From Dipteris shenzhenensis (taxonomy: Eukaryota > Polypodiophyta > Polypodiopsida > Gleicheniales): a DNA stretch of 64,000 nucleotides. This document shows, piece by piece, positions 42,861-54,984 of the stretch. Position 1 is the stretch's first letter. Each line of letters begins with the position of its first letter. The DNA is taken from assembly GCA_047967505.1 (NCBI GenBank), contig CM106539.1; one strand, written 5' to 3'. A model generated the notes under the pieces. That model ran no database searches. It saw only the letters and a program-made list of their open reading frames with translations, and was not told the DNA's origin. Made by a program: the position numbers and the translations under genes.

Positions 42861-43688
42861 TATTTTTAGCATGTATATGATGTGCTCCTCAAACACCTTG
42901 TGTCCCATCTGCTTCTTATAGATGTCCTTTCTATTCGGAGAAACTCTCATATCTTCATGCCAAAGCGTCATCACTATAGCAATGACTTCTGCACTTAGGC
43001 TATCTCTCCTTTTCTTGTGTTCTATTGAAGCCCACAGACTTCTCAGATCGAAATGATTGTGCATTGCTTCTCCTCTACATTCAACCATTGGAGCCACGTT
43101 GGTCCTTTTGATTGACAGCATCTTCAACATTGTGCACCCAAGCCATTTCTCCTTTGTTTCAAATAGCTAATGTCTCCCTCTTTGTAGCTAGTTGATCTAA
43201 GTTAGGCACCCCTTTCACTTTTTGTAGACCATTTCTCAGGTTAGAGAGTAGCACCTCTTGGGCGTGCATCTCCCGAGGTGTTGGTAAGGTTGTTACTCTA
43301 CGAACTTTAGGGTGCAAGCTAAAGCTTGTGAAGACTCAAGACTGGTAATCATCTAAATGGCCTGATGTTGCTACCTCAAATGCTCCCACCAATCGTGACA
43401 CCACAGCTCGTGTTCTTTGCTCTGATGGCAATGATCGAATGCATGCATCTACAATTGCTTCTTGCTATTGCTCTGCAAGGGGTCTTCTTTCTTCTCGTTG
43501 TTTCTCACTTTGCAGATGTTGCAAATGTGTCTTTCATTGCCGATTTGATACGATGCTAGTGCTTTCCTTGACCCACACTCTATTCCTTGTGCCTTGACCT
43601 GGCTTTTTGGCTTCCCTGTCTCGTAGCCTCTGTCTGCTTCTCTTGCAATCCATGGCGAGCTGCATGTTGCAATTGATGCCATGGCCAC
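42840..43688 (-). pseudogene. Unidentified repeat-associated gene fragment
   Basis: Two minus-strand open segments. The upstream one (43688-43449) reads MAMASIATCSSPWIARE, then GSRKALASYQIG and HICNICK, which contains a CxxC pair. The downstream one (43130-42840) reads MLKMLSIKRTNVAPM, HNHFDLRSLWASIEHKKRR, IAIVMTLWHEDMRVSPNRKD, then IYKKQMGHKVFEEHII and ends VNGA. A DNA-binding or transposon-associated role is possible from its basic content and from the adjoining near-palindrome array, but no family can be named. The joining of the segments is inferred. Confidence 0.35.
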
Positions 43689-43699
43689 GATCAGTCCAG

Positions 43700-45089
43700 A
43701 ATAGACCTAGAGAAGCTAGCTGGTGAGGCAAGCAAAGAATAGAAGACAACTTACCTGAAAGAAGACAATGGTAAACCAAAGTCTACACAAGGTCACGTCG
43801 AGGTGCGTGCGGGGTGTAGGGCATTTGCAGGGCAGGGGCAGGTTGCAAGTACTTAATCTTCCAAGATTTGATGTCCGGAGATGTGAAATTTTGAAATTCA
43901 TGGGAGTAGCAAAATTTTAGCTGTCGGTTTTTCCCCCCCTCTGAGATACACATCAACAAACTTGGATATCCCAAACAAGTGCAATGTGGCCTAAAATGCT
44001 TCAAAACACAAATAGGCCAAAGGGCACACTATCAGGTTTGATGCTGATTAGTAAATGCAATGACCTTTGGCATGCTTATAAGCCATATAGCAAGCAAGTG
44101 CATGGAAAAAGAAACAATTCAAAATTGTAAATAGTGTTGGATTTATTAAAATATATTTGCACATGCACAAATTGCACTTTTCCAACTTCTTACATTTTAG
44201 GGTGAATCTAGATACCAATACCAACAACTATCAATGTTTTAAGATCATCATGCACTAGTCCCTATAGTCTGAATTCCAAATTTTCAATCTGTTTTGGTTT
44301 TGAACAAATCAAAAGAAAGTTATGGAGCGTGCCCTCAAATGGGTATGCATCACTTTAGCACAACATTGGAGGCCCATTAACCCATGCATAATGATCTCAT
44401 TTAGGTGTGTCCTTAGGTTGAGGAGAAGCTCACATAGTGTACTTTAGAATGATTACTTGGTTGCATGTATGTATAGAATAAAATTTTGATGTTTTTGAAT
44501 ACATTGCTATTTCCTATAGTCTTTAGGATGCATGCTTCACATGCAACATAGCAATTGTAATGCTTTAGCGGTCTCGTTTCAAATCCTTATTCCATAATTT
44601 TTTTAACTCATGTTCAAGTTTGGAATGTGTACTACAACTTGAAGACAAAGTTTTCCAAATTCCATTGAGCAATGCATAAGTTATGGGTCATGCAAGATAC
44701 CGATATATAGAAAAGTCCTTGAACCTCACCAAAAATGGCTACACTCAAGCAAACAATGACCCTCATGGATTGATGTAAATTTTTTTTTCCACTCTATTTG
44801 GCATGCTATGATTGGAGCATTGGGAGTTGGGGGTGAAATACATGCATGGACAGCCACAAAATCCATGGTGGCAATTCACGGATTTCGATGAATGGTTGAC
44901 TCTACTTTATGAGTTGTGTTGAAAGGCTTGCTGGATTATGGTGATACACAACCGAGCGTGATTTTTGGCGTTTCATTTGTCAATTGGTTTGTTTTGTGTC
45001 AGTGGCACCAAGCCTATTTGGAATCTCAAGCTCTCCTTCATGTGTTAGAGTTCTTCTTCTACCATCCCCACGCATGGCTCACCATGAAT
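43700..45089. other. No gene seen
   Basis: AT-rich sequence with scattered short frames. Ends at the left terminus of CACTA element 3. Confidence 0.5.
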
Positions 45090-45189
45090 CACTACAAGAC
45101 ATGAGCCTTTATGACACCGATACGAGACCGATACCAATGCTAATTATGAATTTTTTTTTTTTTACAAGTGCAAATCATCAGAAACTCCA

Positions 45190-45350
45190 TCGGTGTGGAC
45201 ATCACAAAGAAAGCATCAGTGCAAGCATCGGTGTGAGGGCATCGGTAAAATAGACTTAATAGTGTTGGTATGGGTGTCAGTGTAGGCATCGGTATATATC
45301 GACACTACAATGTCGGTATAGGCATCGATATATACCGACATTTTTATAGA
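45190..45350. repeat. Subterminal repeats, left end of element 3
   Basis: GCATCGGTATATATCGACA, GGTATAGGCATCGATATATACCGACA and shorter relatives in both orientations, starting about 100 bp inside the CACTA terminus. Confidence 0.8.
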
Positions 45351-45641
45351 AGCTAAAAATATATATATGTGGGGCAGGATGGGGCTTGTTTCAATCCCAT
45401 CCTACCCCACAAATTGTTTTTCCATTAAAATCACTATTAAATGCGATACAAATGCGGAGGTGTACATTATAATTTTGCAATGTAAGTCTACAAAGTGATG
45501 TCAATATGCTACAAAATGGAAAATCCGTCGAAGTAGTGCGTCAATGCACTATAAAATGGCAAAAGTGTCGAACTCCAAAATGGCAAATTTGCCAAGGTGC
45601 ACAATCTACTACAAAATGGCAGAACTAAATATTGTCCTATC

Positions 45642-46325
45642 CTACTCCTCATCCTCCTCACTCTCCTTGCCCTCGGCCTCTCTGTGAGGACAATTATTTA
45701 CTTAAGACAATTATGAAAAGATAATTATTTACTTACGATAATTTATATCCAAGAGAGTTTTTATATACAAAAAATATCACAAAAAATAGTATTGTTAAAC
45801 AAGAGTTTTCATATACAAAAAATATCAAAAATAGTATTGTTAAACAAAATTTGTCTCCAAAAGAGACATTCTCCAAAAATGCCAAAATAGAGGAGGAGGT
45901 CTATTGCTCCGCATTACTATCCAAGGTACTTTCCTCCTCCTCATCACTAGACGGGTCACTCGGTACCTCATCTTCCATTCTTATAATATATAATCATAGT
46001 ACTCTTCTTGGACTATGTACTCATAGTCCAAGAAGACCTCTACACAACCCATTGTGTCCTTTATAGTTGCATCCTCGATATATTCACTGTCATAGTGGTC
46101 TCTCCAAAGCTTACGGATATCCCATAGGTTGTTTGCTTTGTGCCTGCCTCGGTCTTCCCCACTCCATGCATGATCGTTCAGGATCCCACTCACACGCATG
46201 CACTTCAACATTATACTTCACCCCGTCTGTATCATGCACAATCTTCTCTGCTACATGTGATAGCAGAATTTGGATGTCTCAAATGATTGCAACATGGGGA
46301 GCTGGGTTGGGGCTTTTGAAGACTG
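45642..46325 (-). pseudogene. Second gene of CACTA element 3, 3' part
   Basis: On the minus strand a short last exon (45681-45642, after CACAG) encodes EAEGKESEEDEE and a stop, an acidic end like those of the second genes in elements 1 and 2. Upstream, 46211-45981 is open (MLKCMRVSGILNDHAWSGED ... DYEYIVQEEYYDYIL) and is overlapped by another open frame with AEKIVHDTDGVKYNVEV and CEWDPERSCMEWGRPR. A third acidic frame (45974-45897) begins MEDEVPSDPSSDEEEE. Which frames are used, and how they are spliced, cannot be decided. Orientation and the acidic end support the same divergent arrangement as in the other two elements. Confidence 0.4.
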
Positions 46326-46508
46326 TCGTGGAGGAGGGTGTTCTATTTAGATACTGTTTTAAAAAAAAGAACCAAATACGGCCATATAAAACACATTACA
46401 AATCATATTAGGGCACTCATTCAAGATATGTAAAAGAATTTAGGGTACAAACAAGCTACATTCACATTCACTTCTAGTCAACAAATTATATATATTGCAC
46501 AAGACAAT

Positions 46509-47165
46509 ATGTTCCTAAAAGATAATTCTAGGAGACTTTATTGCATCCACTCTCCTTTATTCCACAATCTGCACCAATCACATCCCCTATCACCCTATCC
46601 ACATTATTCTTTGCCTTTGCCTTCTTTGCTTCATCCTCCCTCAATCTTTAAAGTCTCTGCTCCTCTCTTCTTTGTGTCACACCACTCCTGCCACTCTATA
46701 TCCCTTCTCACACCAATCCTTCCATTCTGCTACTTTTAGTCGCTCTTTGATCGCTTCCTTCTCATCATTCACTTCTAGTCACTCCCTTCTCTTTGCTCTC
46801 TGTCTCTCTGCTACTCCCCCTGGCCCCTAGTGAAAAATCTATGGTAGCATACTTGGACGATCTATACATAAAATATTATGATCTAAAGGAGGGGGAGGTA
46901 GATGTACCATCACTCCCTGGTGCGCATCTGTGTCCAAACACCCACACTGAGGGCGAGGAAAGGCTTGATGAACAAGACCAATCAGGAGATCCTAGAGGAT
47001 TCTATTGAGGAGATGCAGGAATTGATCCAAGAGGAAGGCCATATGCCCAAGGAAGCTCCTTGGGCTAAGGGGTAATAGAAAAAAGAGGTGGAGGATAAGA
47101 AGAAGAAGAGAGATGACAAAGGGGAGGGTAGTACTTCATTGAAGAAATGATGAAAATTGTCTTTA
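46509..47165 (+). other. Gene-like fragment inside element 3, unidentified
   Basis: A pyrimidine-rich leader (46540-46830) is followed by plus-strand frames reading MVAYLDDLYIKYYDLKEGEV and, one frame over, NKTNQEILEDSIEEMQELIQ and EEGHMPKEAPWAKG before a stop. The leader style and the VAYLD string resemble the amplified unit elsewhere (HVAYLDMNIMERV is readable near 62850). This may be a captured or inserted gene fragment. Confidence is low. Confidence 0.3.
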
Positions 47166-47465
47166 CAATTTATAAAGTACTCCATTAGGGGGATGTTAGC
47201 TAAAGTTTTTGGTGTATGAGAGGGAGCCCTCTCTTGGATATTTGTTGTAACCCCTCTTGGATATTTGTTATGATATATGATGAGATTATGTTGTATCCCT
47301 CTCTTTGTTATTCGTTATGCTGTATGTTTTTTAAAAGAGAGAAAAGATAGGGGATAAAGTTTGAAAAGAGAGAGAAAAAGATAGGCTCCAAGCACTAGTG
47401 CAGCCTATGATTTAGCAAGCATTTACGGACTTGGATCATTCTTTGAATTCTTGGGTCTTGAATCT

Positions 47466-47925
47466 TAGCCTCCAAAAGAGAGGAGGAAAGAGAGGAAAAG
47501 AGAGGAGAAAAGAGAGGAAAAGAGAGGAGAAAAAGAGAGGAAAAGAGAGAAAAAAAGAGGAAAAAAGAGAGGGGAAAAGAGAGAAAAAGAGAGAATGAAA
47601 GAGAAAGAGGGGATGAAAGAGAGAAGAAAAAGAGAGGGGAAGAGAGGATGAAAGAGAGGAAAAAAGAGAGGGGAAAAGAGAGGAAAAGAGAGAATGAAAG
47701 AGAGGAAAAGAGAGAATGAAAAGAGAGGGGAAGAGGAAAAGAGAGAACGAAAGAGAGGAGGAAAAGAGAGCAGGAAAGAGAGAAAAAGACAAGAGGAAAG
47801 AGAGGAAAAGAGAGGAGAGAAAAAAGAGGAAAAAAAGATAGAAGGAAATAGAGGAAAAGAGAATGAAAGAGAGAAGAAAATAAGAGTGGGGAGAAGAGAG
47901 GAGAAGAGGATAAGAGTTCCTATGC
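47466..47925 (+). repeat. Purine-rich array (GGAAAAGAGAGA)n, first block
   Basis: About 460 bp of GAGAGGAAAAGAGAGGAGG-type imperfect repeats with almost no pyrimidine on the plus strand. It opens long meaningless frames (Lys/Arg/Glu on plus, Ser/Phe/Leu on minus). Confidence 0.9.
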
Positions 47926-48135
47926 TCATCACTGCAACTAGCGCTTAAGGCACTAGTTGTAGGCCATTGCAATCATGAAAAGAAAAATAGGAAAGAGAGG
48001 AAGCACGTTCTTATTTGGAAATGAAGTGTCCTAGCATTGGATAATCCCGCTCGGAAGAGGAGGTGTTTCGTGTACTGGCCCTACAAAAGAGAGGAAACAT
48101 ACCATTTTAAGAAAACTAATTAGTGAAAGGAAGCT
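47926..48135 (-). repeat. Conserved 5' block of the second gene, copy 1 in element 3
   Basis: The minus strand reads AAAATGGTATGTTTCCTCTC, then TTTTGTAGGGCCAG and GGACACTTCATTTCCAA before GTAAGAACG. The same block is repeated at 49401-49625 and is recognisable at 23115-23180 in element 2, there followed by GTAAGTGC. The shared donor-like end suggests an exon border. An ATG|GT...AG intron of about 22 bases would be too short for plants, so read-through from the ATG is more likely. Confidence 0.6.
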
Positions 48136-48280
48136 CATTGGGCTAAGAGAGAGAAAAAGATAGGCTCCAAGAACTGGTGCAACCTAGAATTTAGCATGCA
48201 TTTATAGACTAGAATCATTCTTTGAATGAAAGTGACACAAGTCTGTCTATGCTTACTCAATGTCAGGCTGTAGAAGCTTC

Positions 48281-49400
48281 ACATGGGTGAAAAAGAGAGA
48301 AGGAAAGAGAGGGGAAGAGAGAAGGAAAGAGAGGAGAAGAGGGAAGGAAAGAGAGGGGAAGAGAGGAAAGAGGGGAAGGAAGAGAAGGAAAAGAGGGGGA
48401 AAAAGAGAAGGAAAAGAGAGAAGGAAAGAGAGGAAAAGAGAGGTGGAAAGAGAGGAAAAGAGAGGAGGAAAGAGAGGAGAAAAGACAGGAAAAGAGAAAA
48501 GGAAAGAGAGAAGGGGAAGAGAGGAAAAGAGAGGAGGAAAGAGAGGAAAAGAGAGGAGAAAAGAGAAGAAAAGAGAGAATGAAAGAGAGAAGGAAAAGAT
48601 AGGGGAAGAGAGGAAAAAAGAGGAAAAAAGAGAAGGAAAAGAGAGGAGGAAAGAGAGGAAAAGAGAGAAAGAAAGAGAGAAGGAAAAGAGAGGAGAAGAG
48701 AGGAAAAGAGAGAAGGAAAAGAGAGGAGAAAAGAGAGGAAAAGAGTGGAGAAAAGAGAGGAAAAGAGAGAAGGAAAGATAGGAAAAGAGAGGAGAAAAGA
48801 GAGTGAAAGAGATAAGGAAAGAGAGAAGAAAGAAGGAAAGAGAGGAAAAGAGAGACGAAAAAGAGAGAGGGAAAGAGAGGAAAAGAGAGAAGGAAAGAGA
48901 GGAAAAGAGAGGAAAAGAGAGAAGAAAAGAGAGGAAAGGAGAGATGGAAAGATAGAAAAAGAGGAAAGAAAAGACAGAAGGAAAAGAGAGGAAAAGAGAG
49001 CAGAAAGGAGAAGGAAAAGAGAGGAGAAAAGAGAGAAGGAAAAGAGAGGGAAAGAGAGGAAAAGAGAGGAAAAGAGAGAAGGAAAGAGAGAAGGAAAAAG
49101 GAGGAAAAAAGAGAAGGAAAAGATAGGGGAAAAGTGAGGAAAAGTGTGGAAAAAAGAGAGGGGGAAAGAGGGGAAAAGAGAGAATGAAAGAGAGGATGAA
49201 AGAGAGAAGGAAAAGAGAGGGGAAGAGAGTAAAAGACAGAACGAAAGAGAGGAGGAAAAGAGAGGAAAAGAGAGCATGAAAGAGAGAAAAAGAGAGGAGA
49301 AAAGAGACTCTGAGAAAAATAGGAAAAAAAGAGAGGAGAGGAAAAGAGAATGAAAGAGAGAAGAAAATAAGAGTGGGAAGAAAAGAGGAGAAGAGGGGAG
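48281..49400 (+). repeat. Purine-rich array (GGAAAAGAGAGA)n, second block
   Basis: About 1.1 kb of the same GAGAGGAAAAGAGAGAAGGA repeat family. Longer than the first block and slightly more variable. Both blocks end in AGAGTTCCTATGC followed by the conserved block, so array and block were duplicated together. Confidence 0.9.
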
Positions 49401-49625
49401 AAGAGTTCCTATGCCCTTAACTGCAACTAGCACTTAAGGTGTTAGCTACAGGCTAATGCAATCACGAAAAGAAAAAACGGAAAACAAAGAAGCACGTTCT
49501 TACTTGGAAATGACGTGTCCTAGCACCGGATAATACCGCTCGGAAGAGGAGGTGTTTCCTATACTGGCCCTATAAAAGAGAGGAAACATACCATTTCAAG
49601 AAAACTAATTAGTGAAAGGAGGAGT
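49401..49625 (-). repeat. Conserved 5' block of the second gene, copy 2 in element 3
   Basis: Second copy of the 47926-48135 block. The two copies differ at many single bases and are clearly older than the LTR element insertions elsewhere in the window. Confidence 0.7.
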
Positions 49626-50104
49626 TTTGAGAAGCAACATTCCAAAGGGATTGGATTGAGGAGACAAGAGAAGCCTACAAACAAGGAGAAAGCACGAAAA
49701 AAATAGGTAGATCTTTCATACTCTTCTCTTTCATGATTGTTTTTTGTGTATTATTTCTTCCTTTAGAGAAAGAAAAGGAAAGGAAAGGAGGAGAGAAACT
49801 TTAGAGAAAGGAAGGGAAAGTGAAAGTAGAGGAAGGGAAACAAGAGGAGAGATAGCAAGAAAGACAAATAAACCAAACAAACTTGAAATAGAAGGGGAAA
49901 AGAGGAATTCTTACCTTGAGATGGAGAGGGAGCTACAGCAAGCCTTGTAGGTGCAGAGGGACAATGTAGGAGAGGCGAGAGGGGGAGGCAGGAGGCAGGA
50001 GTAAGGAGGCAAGGGTTGCAGGCAATTGCGAGCTGAAAGCAAAAGTGAGGGAGTAGAATGCACAAAAAAGGAATGGCATCGCGGGACGAATAGCACCCGG
50101 TTTT

Positions 50105-50235
50105 AGTTCCCAAAAACCATCAATACGGGCTCGGTATTAGTGTGGGTATATAAAGCAGACCGTCTGTATAAACATCGATATGGGTGTCGATATGGACGAT
50201 AGTATATACCGATGCCTGTATCGACAAAACAGGGG
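50105..50235. repeat. Internal subterminal-type repeats, element 3
   Basis: CATCGATATGGGTGTCGATA and GTATATACCGATGCC variants lie just upstream of the transposase start, between the divergent genes, as in elements 1 and 2. Confidence 0.75.
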
Positions 50236-50333
50236 TTCTTTGGGAGTTTAGGATTTAGGGTTTGAGGAATTTGGATGCTTGGGTGTTTGACTTGTCTTGG
50301 GGGGATGGTTGTGGATGTGTGCAGGTGGAGAGG

Positions 50334-53300
50334 ATGAGTAGTGACAGCTCATCGAATAGCGGGCCACTTCCCAGGAGTTTGGAGTGGCTTCGTGAGAGAT
50401 TGCCTTGTCCTTGCATGCATTGCATGCAAGGGGTTCGTCATCAACACCATATTGTCATGTGCCACTTGTAGATGTATGGAGACGCGCCACCAGAAGAGCA
50501 TGTACATCGACATGCTAGTGCATCATCAATAAACCTCATCTCAGGTGTCTTCAAAACTCCAAGGTGACCCAAGGCGATCGTCAATGCATGTGACAAGGGG
50601 TGTAGGCCATTCTATGGGCTATCCATAGGTGCCACTCATGTGAGCAGCTCGTTTTTGTCTTCATTCCCAGCTTCCATTGCTTGCCCTAGCCTGTAGTGGT
50701 ATTAGAGCAGGTCAGGGAACCCTCTAGCCATTTCCAGCCACCCAAAGTCCTTTTGGAGCCATTGGGAGCTGTTTGGTAGCCCGTTCTACTGCTGGTCTGC
50801 TCATTTCTCCTTCACAGCGTGAACACCAAAGCTTGTCCAAGCATTTCCATCGCAGGAACACTACATTTTGAGCAAGAAATCTGCATTGTGTACCGTCTCC
50901 TACAGAAATCAGTGCATTTATTGCTGCTGCTGTGCTGTACTACCTCATGTGTGTGACAATATGGATTCTGTACAGTCTGTACGGCCTCATTAAATGCAGC
51001 CGTCTGCTGTACAGACAGCCGTACAGTTAGTACAGACTGCATTTAATGCATGTACGGTGCATTTAATGCACTACGAACTGCATTTACTGCTGTATGGGGA
51101 GCCTTTATTGCTGTACGGGAGTTTGTTTGGAGTCCCTCTCTTCAATTCAGAGCTATTTTGAGCTGTTTATGGAAGCGTGCCAACCATTTGAAGCCTCTTC
51201 TGAGATATTTGAATGATTCATGGATATTTATATTGCTTGTCCTCGTTGCACGCATGCACTAACCTTGCATCATTATATTATATAGGATGAGGAGAGCAGC
51301 AAGGGAGCATGTGCACCACCACCACAATTCGATCAAGATGATCTTGAGGATGATCCTCTAGAGGAGGACAAGGGTATGGCGAACATGATGGATTCTTTTT
51401 TTGGAGGCACCAGGAGAGATGGGGGTGAGATGTTTGAGCATGAGACCATGATGCAAGATTTGGCATCAACACTTTTGTATGATGGTGCTAGGATGTCAAA
51501 ACTATGAGCTTGCCTCTCGATCTTGAATTTGCAAGCAAAGTATGCATGGTCAAACACAAGTGTCTCAGTCTTGATGAAGTTTGGAGCCTTGATCTTAGTA
51601 TCTCTTTCCTATAAATTGTTTTAATTAGTTAGTATCTCATTCACAAGTTTCTTGGATATGCGAATTGTAATAGGTTGCTAGGGAAGATGTTACCTGTCCC
51701 AAATACCATGCCCAATTCTAGAGACGAAGCAAAGAAGATGTTGACGATGGTTGGGATGGATTATGACACCATCCACGCTTGCCCTAATGATTGTATTTTG
51801 TTTTGTCGTGAGTATGGCGATTTGGTTAATTGCCCGGAGTGTGGAGCACAGCACTACAAATAGAACTTGCTAGGGGAGATGATCCCAGTAAAGGTTCTGA
51901 GACATTTTCCCATCATCCCCAGAATATTGTACATGTTAAGATGCAACTCCATTGCACCAACTGATGATGTGGCATGATACACACCGGTCCACTGATGACA
52001 TTTTGAGGATCCCAATAGATTGTGTTGCTTGGAAGCATGTAGACAACATGTGGTCAGACTTTGCGAGGGAGTCACACAATTTACATCTCGGTGGATGGCA
52101 TGAACCCTTTCAGGTTACATTCCACATCTTGGTCAACATGGCCCATAGTCTTGGTGAACTACAATATCCTGCCATGGCTAACAATAAAGAAGGGGCACCT
52201 CATGCTTGCCCTACTTGAGCCGAGGAAGTACAAGGCCAAAAGTATGGATGTGTACATGGAACCCTTGATCGAGGAGCTCTAGACCCTATGGAGGGGCATA
52301 TGTGCCTTTGATATTTCTAGAGTCCCGAGGTGAGCCGCAGACATGCGCATCATGATTAGGGAAATTTTGATGTGGACCATGCATGACTATCCAAGATTTG
52401 GGGAGTGTGCAGGTACGTGCTTTTGCATGTTTGTTGATACCTTTATGTTTCTAATGTGGTGTGATCTATGCATGTCTAATGACCTATATGTTTGTGCATA
52501 TATGTAGGACTTAAAACACAAGGGTGCCATGCTTATCCTATTTGTGGTTGAATGCAAGATACTCCAAACATATGAGGAAGATGGTTTATGAAGGTCATGC
52601 CCATTATCTTCTACTTGATCATCCTGCACATGAAGGTCAACTTGATCCACCACCGGTCTATAGGAAGGTTAGTGACTAGATTTGGGTTTGGATAGCTAAT
52701 AGTGACCAAGTATGGACTACTATCTATCTTTCATGAGCTTCCATATTGGGGTGAGTTACAAATCAATCACCTCTTGGATCCCATGCATATCTTCAAGAAT
52801 GTGGGGGCTTCTATTTGGGCACACTTGGTTGGTGACAAAGACACAAGGGGAGTGTGAGAAGACTTGCACGAGATGGGCAGGATGCCTCACTTGTGGTCCC
52901 AAGAGCGCATGCATAGAACTAAGAGCATGGTTCTACAACTCAGGAGGTTGATTCAAGAACCCAAGTGTGTCCTCCACAAATTGTTCTCCCAAAGGCACCA
53001 TGGATCCTTTCCAAGGGAGAGGCTCAGGAGAGGAGGTAAGGGTCAAGGTGGATATTGCATCTTTTCAGACACCCATGGAACACATGCATGATGCATTGCC
53101 TGAGGGGATTATTTACAAGGGACAATAAGCTTAGTGGCCTCAAGTCCCATGATTGGCACAAGGTCTTACAGATATTCTACATGTTAGCACCAAAAGAGAT
53201 CTCGGTATTGAGCATCAAGAGGGCTAAGTTGGACTCCATTGAAGCAGTGTGCTTGCTTGAGAAACACTTTCCCTCAAGCATTATGATGACTCAGGTGCAC

Positions 53301-54867
53301 TTGCTTGTATGTGTAGTTGATGAGGTTGCCATTGTTGCAAGAACCGTTCATTGTCATTGGATGTTTTTCCTTGAATGGTTTATGAAAACATTGAAGGGAT
53401 TTGTAAGGCAAAGAGCTAGACCCGAAGCAAGCATGGCGGATGGATGGCTTGTGCAAGAGTCATTAGAATACATCACAGACTTTCTTGCATCCATGGATCC
53501 TGATATGCCAAATTCTTGGAGCATCAAGGACGATGATCATGTCATTGCAGAGGCTCCCCAAGGTAAAGGGGTTGAAAGAAAGATGAGCGAAGAGCAAAGG
53601 GAGAAATTCAATAAGTTTTGTGTCCTCAATAGTCCCGAGATGCAAAGATGCATGGAGAGATATGAAGAGACCAAAGCAAAAAGAATAAATGAGAGGGCGA
53701 GATTTAGATTCATGCATAGGCAGAGGATTCCATATCCATCGGACCTTGCTCTTCTCCCTAAACACATGTCCCGTTGGCTACAACTAGAAGCTCTGCGTGA
53801 AGCCGAATGTGATGGAGAGGACGTAATAAATCGAGAGTAGGAGCTTGCAGTCCGATGTATGCCACATGTAAGTTTTTACCCTTTCTACTTAATTTGGGTA
53901 TTTATGATCACAAATGCTACAAAATGCATCCTCATTGTTTTAATCATGTTCTTTTGTAGTACAAAAAGTACAGTGCATTGTGGTCACATGGGCAGCATTT
54001 TTGTGTGGAATGCATCGATTCAAGGAGTCACATATGATTGTGGAGTCATGGTTGACTTTGTACAACATAGCCAAGCAAGTGCTTCTGATACCAATCTTCT
54101 CTCCTCACAGTTAGATTATTGTGGGACCATACGTGACATCTATCAAATTGATTTTAGAAGATTTAGTATTTTCATTCTTGATACATCAAATGGTTTAGAA
54201 CTAACTATCTACAATGGTCCCAATGCTATAGTCAAGAGAGACAAATGTGGTTTCTTTGCTATTGACTCCACCAAACCCTGGACCAATGAAAGTGATACCT
54301 TTGTTCTTCCAGAGTATTGTGAACAACTACACATTAACGAATTAATTAAAAGCTAATAACTTCGTTTTCAAACAAATGTTGGTAGATTCTCTTTTTTTTT
54401 TTATTACTTGAGCATAAATGAATATAATTACACAAACCTAATTTGTACTCTTTAACACATAGGTGGTCTTTCATCCGGATCATTTGGATCCAAGATTGTG
54501 GTACGTGATCCAAGTTTCTCCTCGAAGCAAACATATTTTTGAAGATAGGGATGTGGATACAGAGATGCCGGCAGAAGATCCAAATAATGAGGTCGATGGA
54601 TCTAGGGAAGAGGATGAAGATGATGATATGGTCCATGAAGAAGGTGACAATAATGACATTGTAATGGAGGAAGGTGGAGATCATGACTTTGGGGAACAAT
54701 AGGGAGAACTAGAGGCCAGTAAATTAGAGAATCAAGTCTTAAGTAGACATACAATAGGGGATGATGATGTAGGTGATTAATTGTATGTAAACCTTAAGAT
54801 AGACATATTTGGCATGCAAGACTTGGCTCAAGATGAAGCCATTGATTTAAATGCTTCTAATTCATAG
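50334..54867 (+). pseudogene. TNP2-like transposase of element 3 (Transposase_21, DUF4218, DUF4216)
   Basis: The most complete transposase here. It starts at 50334 (MSSDSSSNSGPLPRSLEW), with a CxxC pair (CMHC) and a TAG before MYGDAPPEE. An insertion at about 50535-51285 separates it from MMDSFFGGTRRDGG. Next come MLTMVGMDYDTIHACPNDCI and CPECGAQHY, and the Transposase_21 core in broken frames (LRIPIDC, MNPFRLHSTSWSTWP, LPWLTIKKGHLMLALL, ILMWTMHDYPRFGECAG). Past a donor and a frameshift, YSKHMRKMVYEGHAHYLL and LDPMHIFKNVGASIWAHLVG follow. DUF4218 is open at 53055-53840 (LKSHDWHKVLQ, MKTLKGFVRQRARPEASMAD). DUF4216 follows (VTYDCGVMVDF, IYQIDFRRFSIFILD), then an Asp/Glu-rich tail ending LNASNS at 54867. 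Several stops and frameshifts make it inactive. Confidence 0.88.
50535..51285 (+). mobile_element. Probable LTR-element remnant inside the transposase gene
   Basis: Contains TGGTATTAGAGCAGG at 50697-50711, one base off the initiator-Met primer-binding consensus, so sequence to its left may be LTR end and to its right leader. From 50960 to 51110 the palindrome GCATTTAATGC and GTACAG(A/T)CTG repeats are dense. No coding frame. It lies between transposase exons 1 and 2, so it may simply enlarge an intron. Confidence 0.4.
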
Positions 54868-54984
54868 TTTTGACATTGACAAGACTTCTTATGTATAATT
54901 TGGCCCTCACAATTTTATAGTGACATTTTGTACATTAATTTGTATTGGTAATTAAGTTCAGCATTTGCAAATGATGTTCTATAA

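Noticed and set aside
47436-47972. A 178-codon minus-strand frame
   Set aside because: Same cause, in the first purine-rich array.
47926-48135. A 22-base intron directly after the ATG (ATG|GTATGT...TTGTAG)
   Set aside because: Too short for a plant intron; reading through is more likely, although in one copy this soon meets a stop.
48279-49433. A 384-codon minus-strand Ser/Phe/Leu frame
   Set aside because: It is a product of the purine-rich array; the plus strand is equally open as Lys/Arg/Glu repeats. Simple sequence, not a gene.
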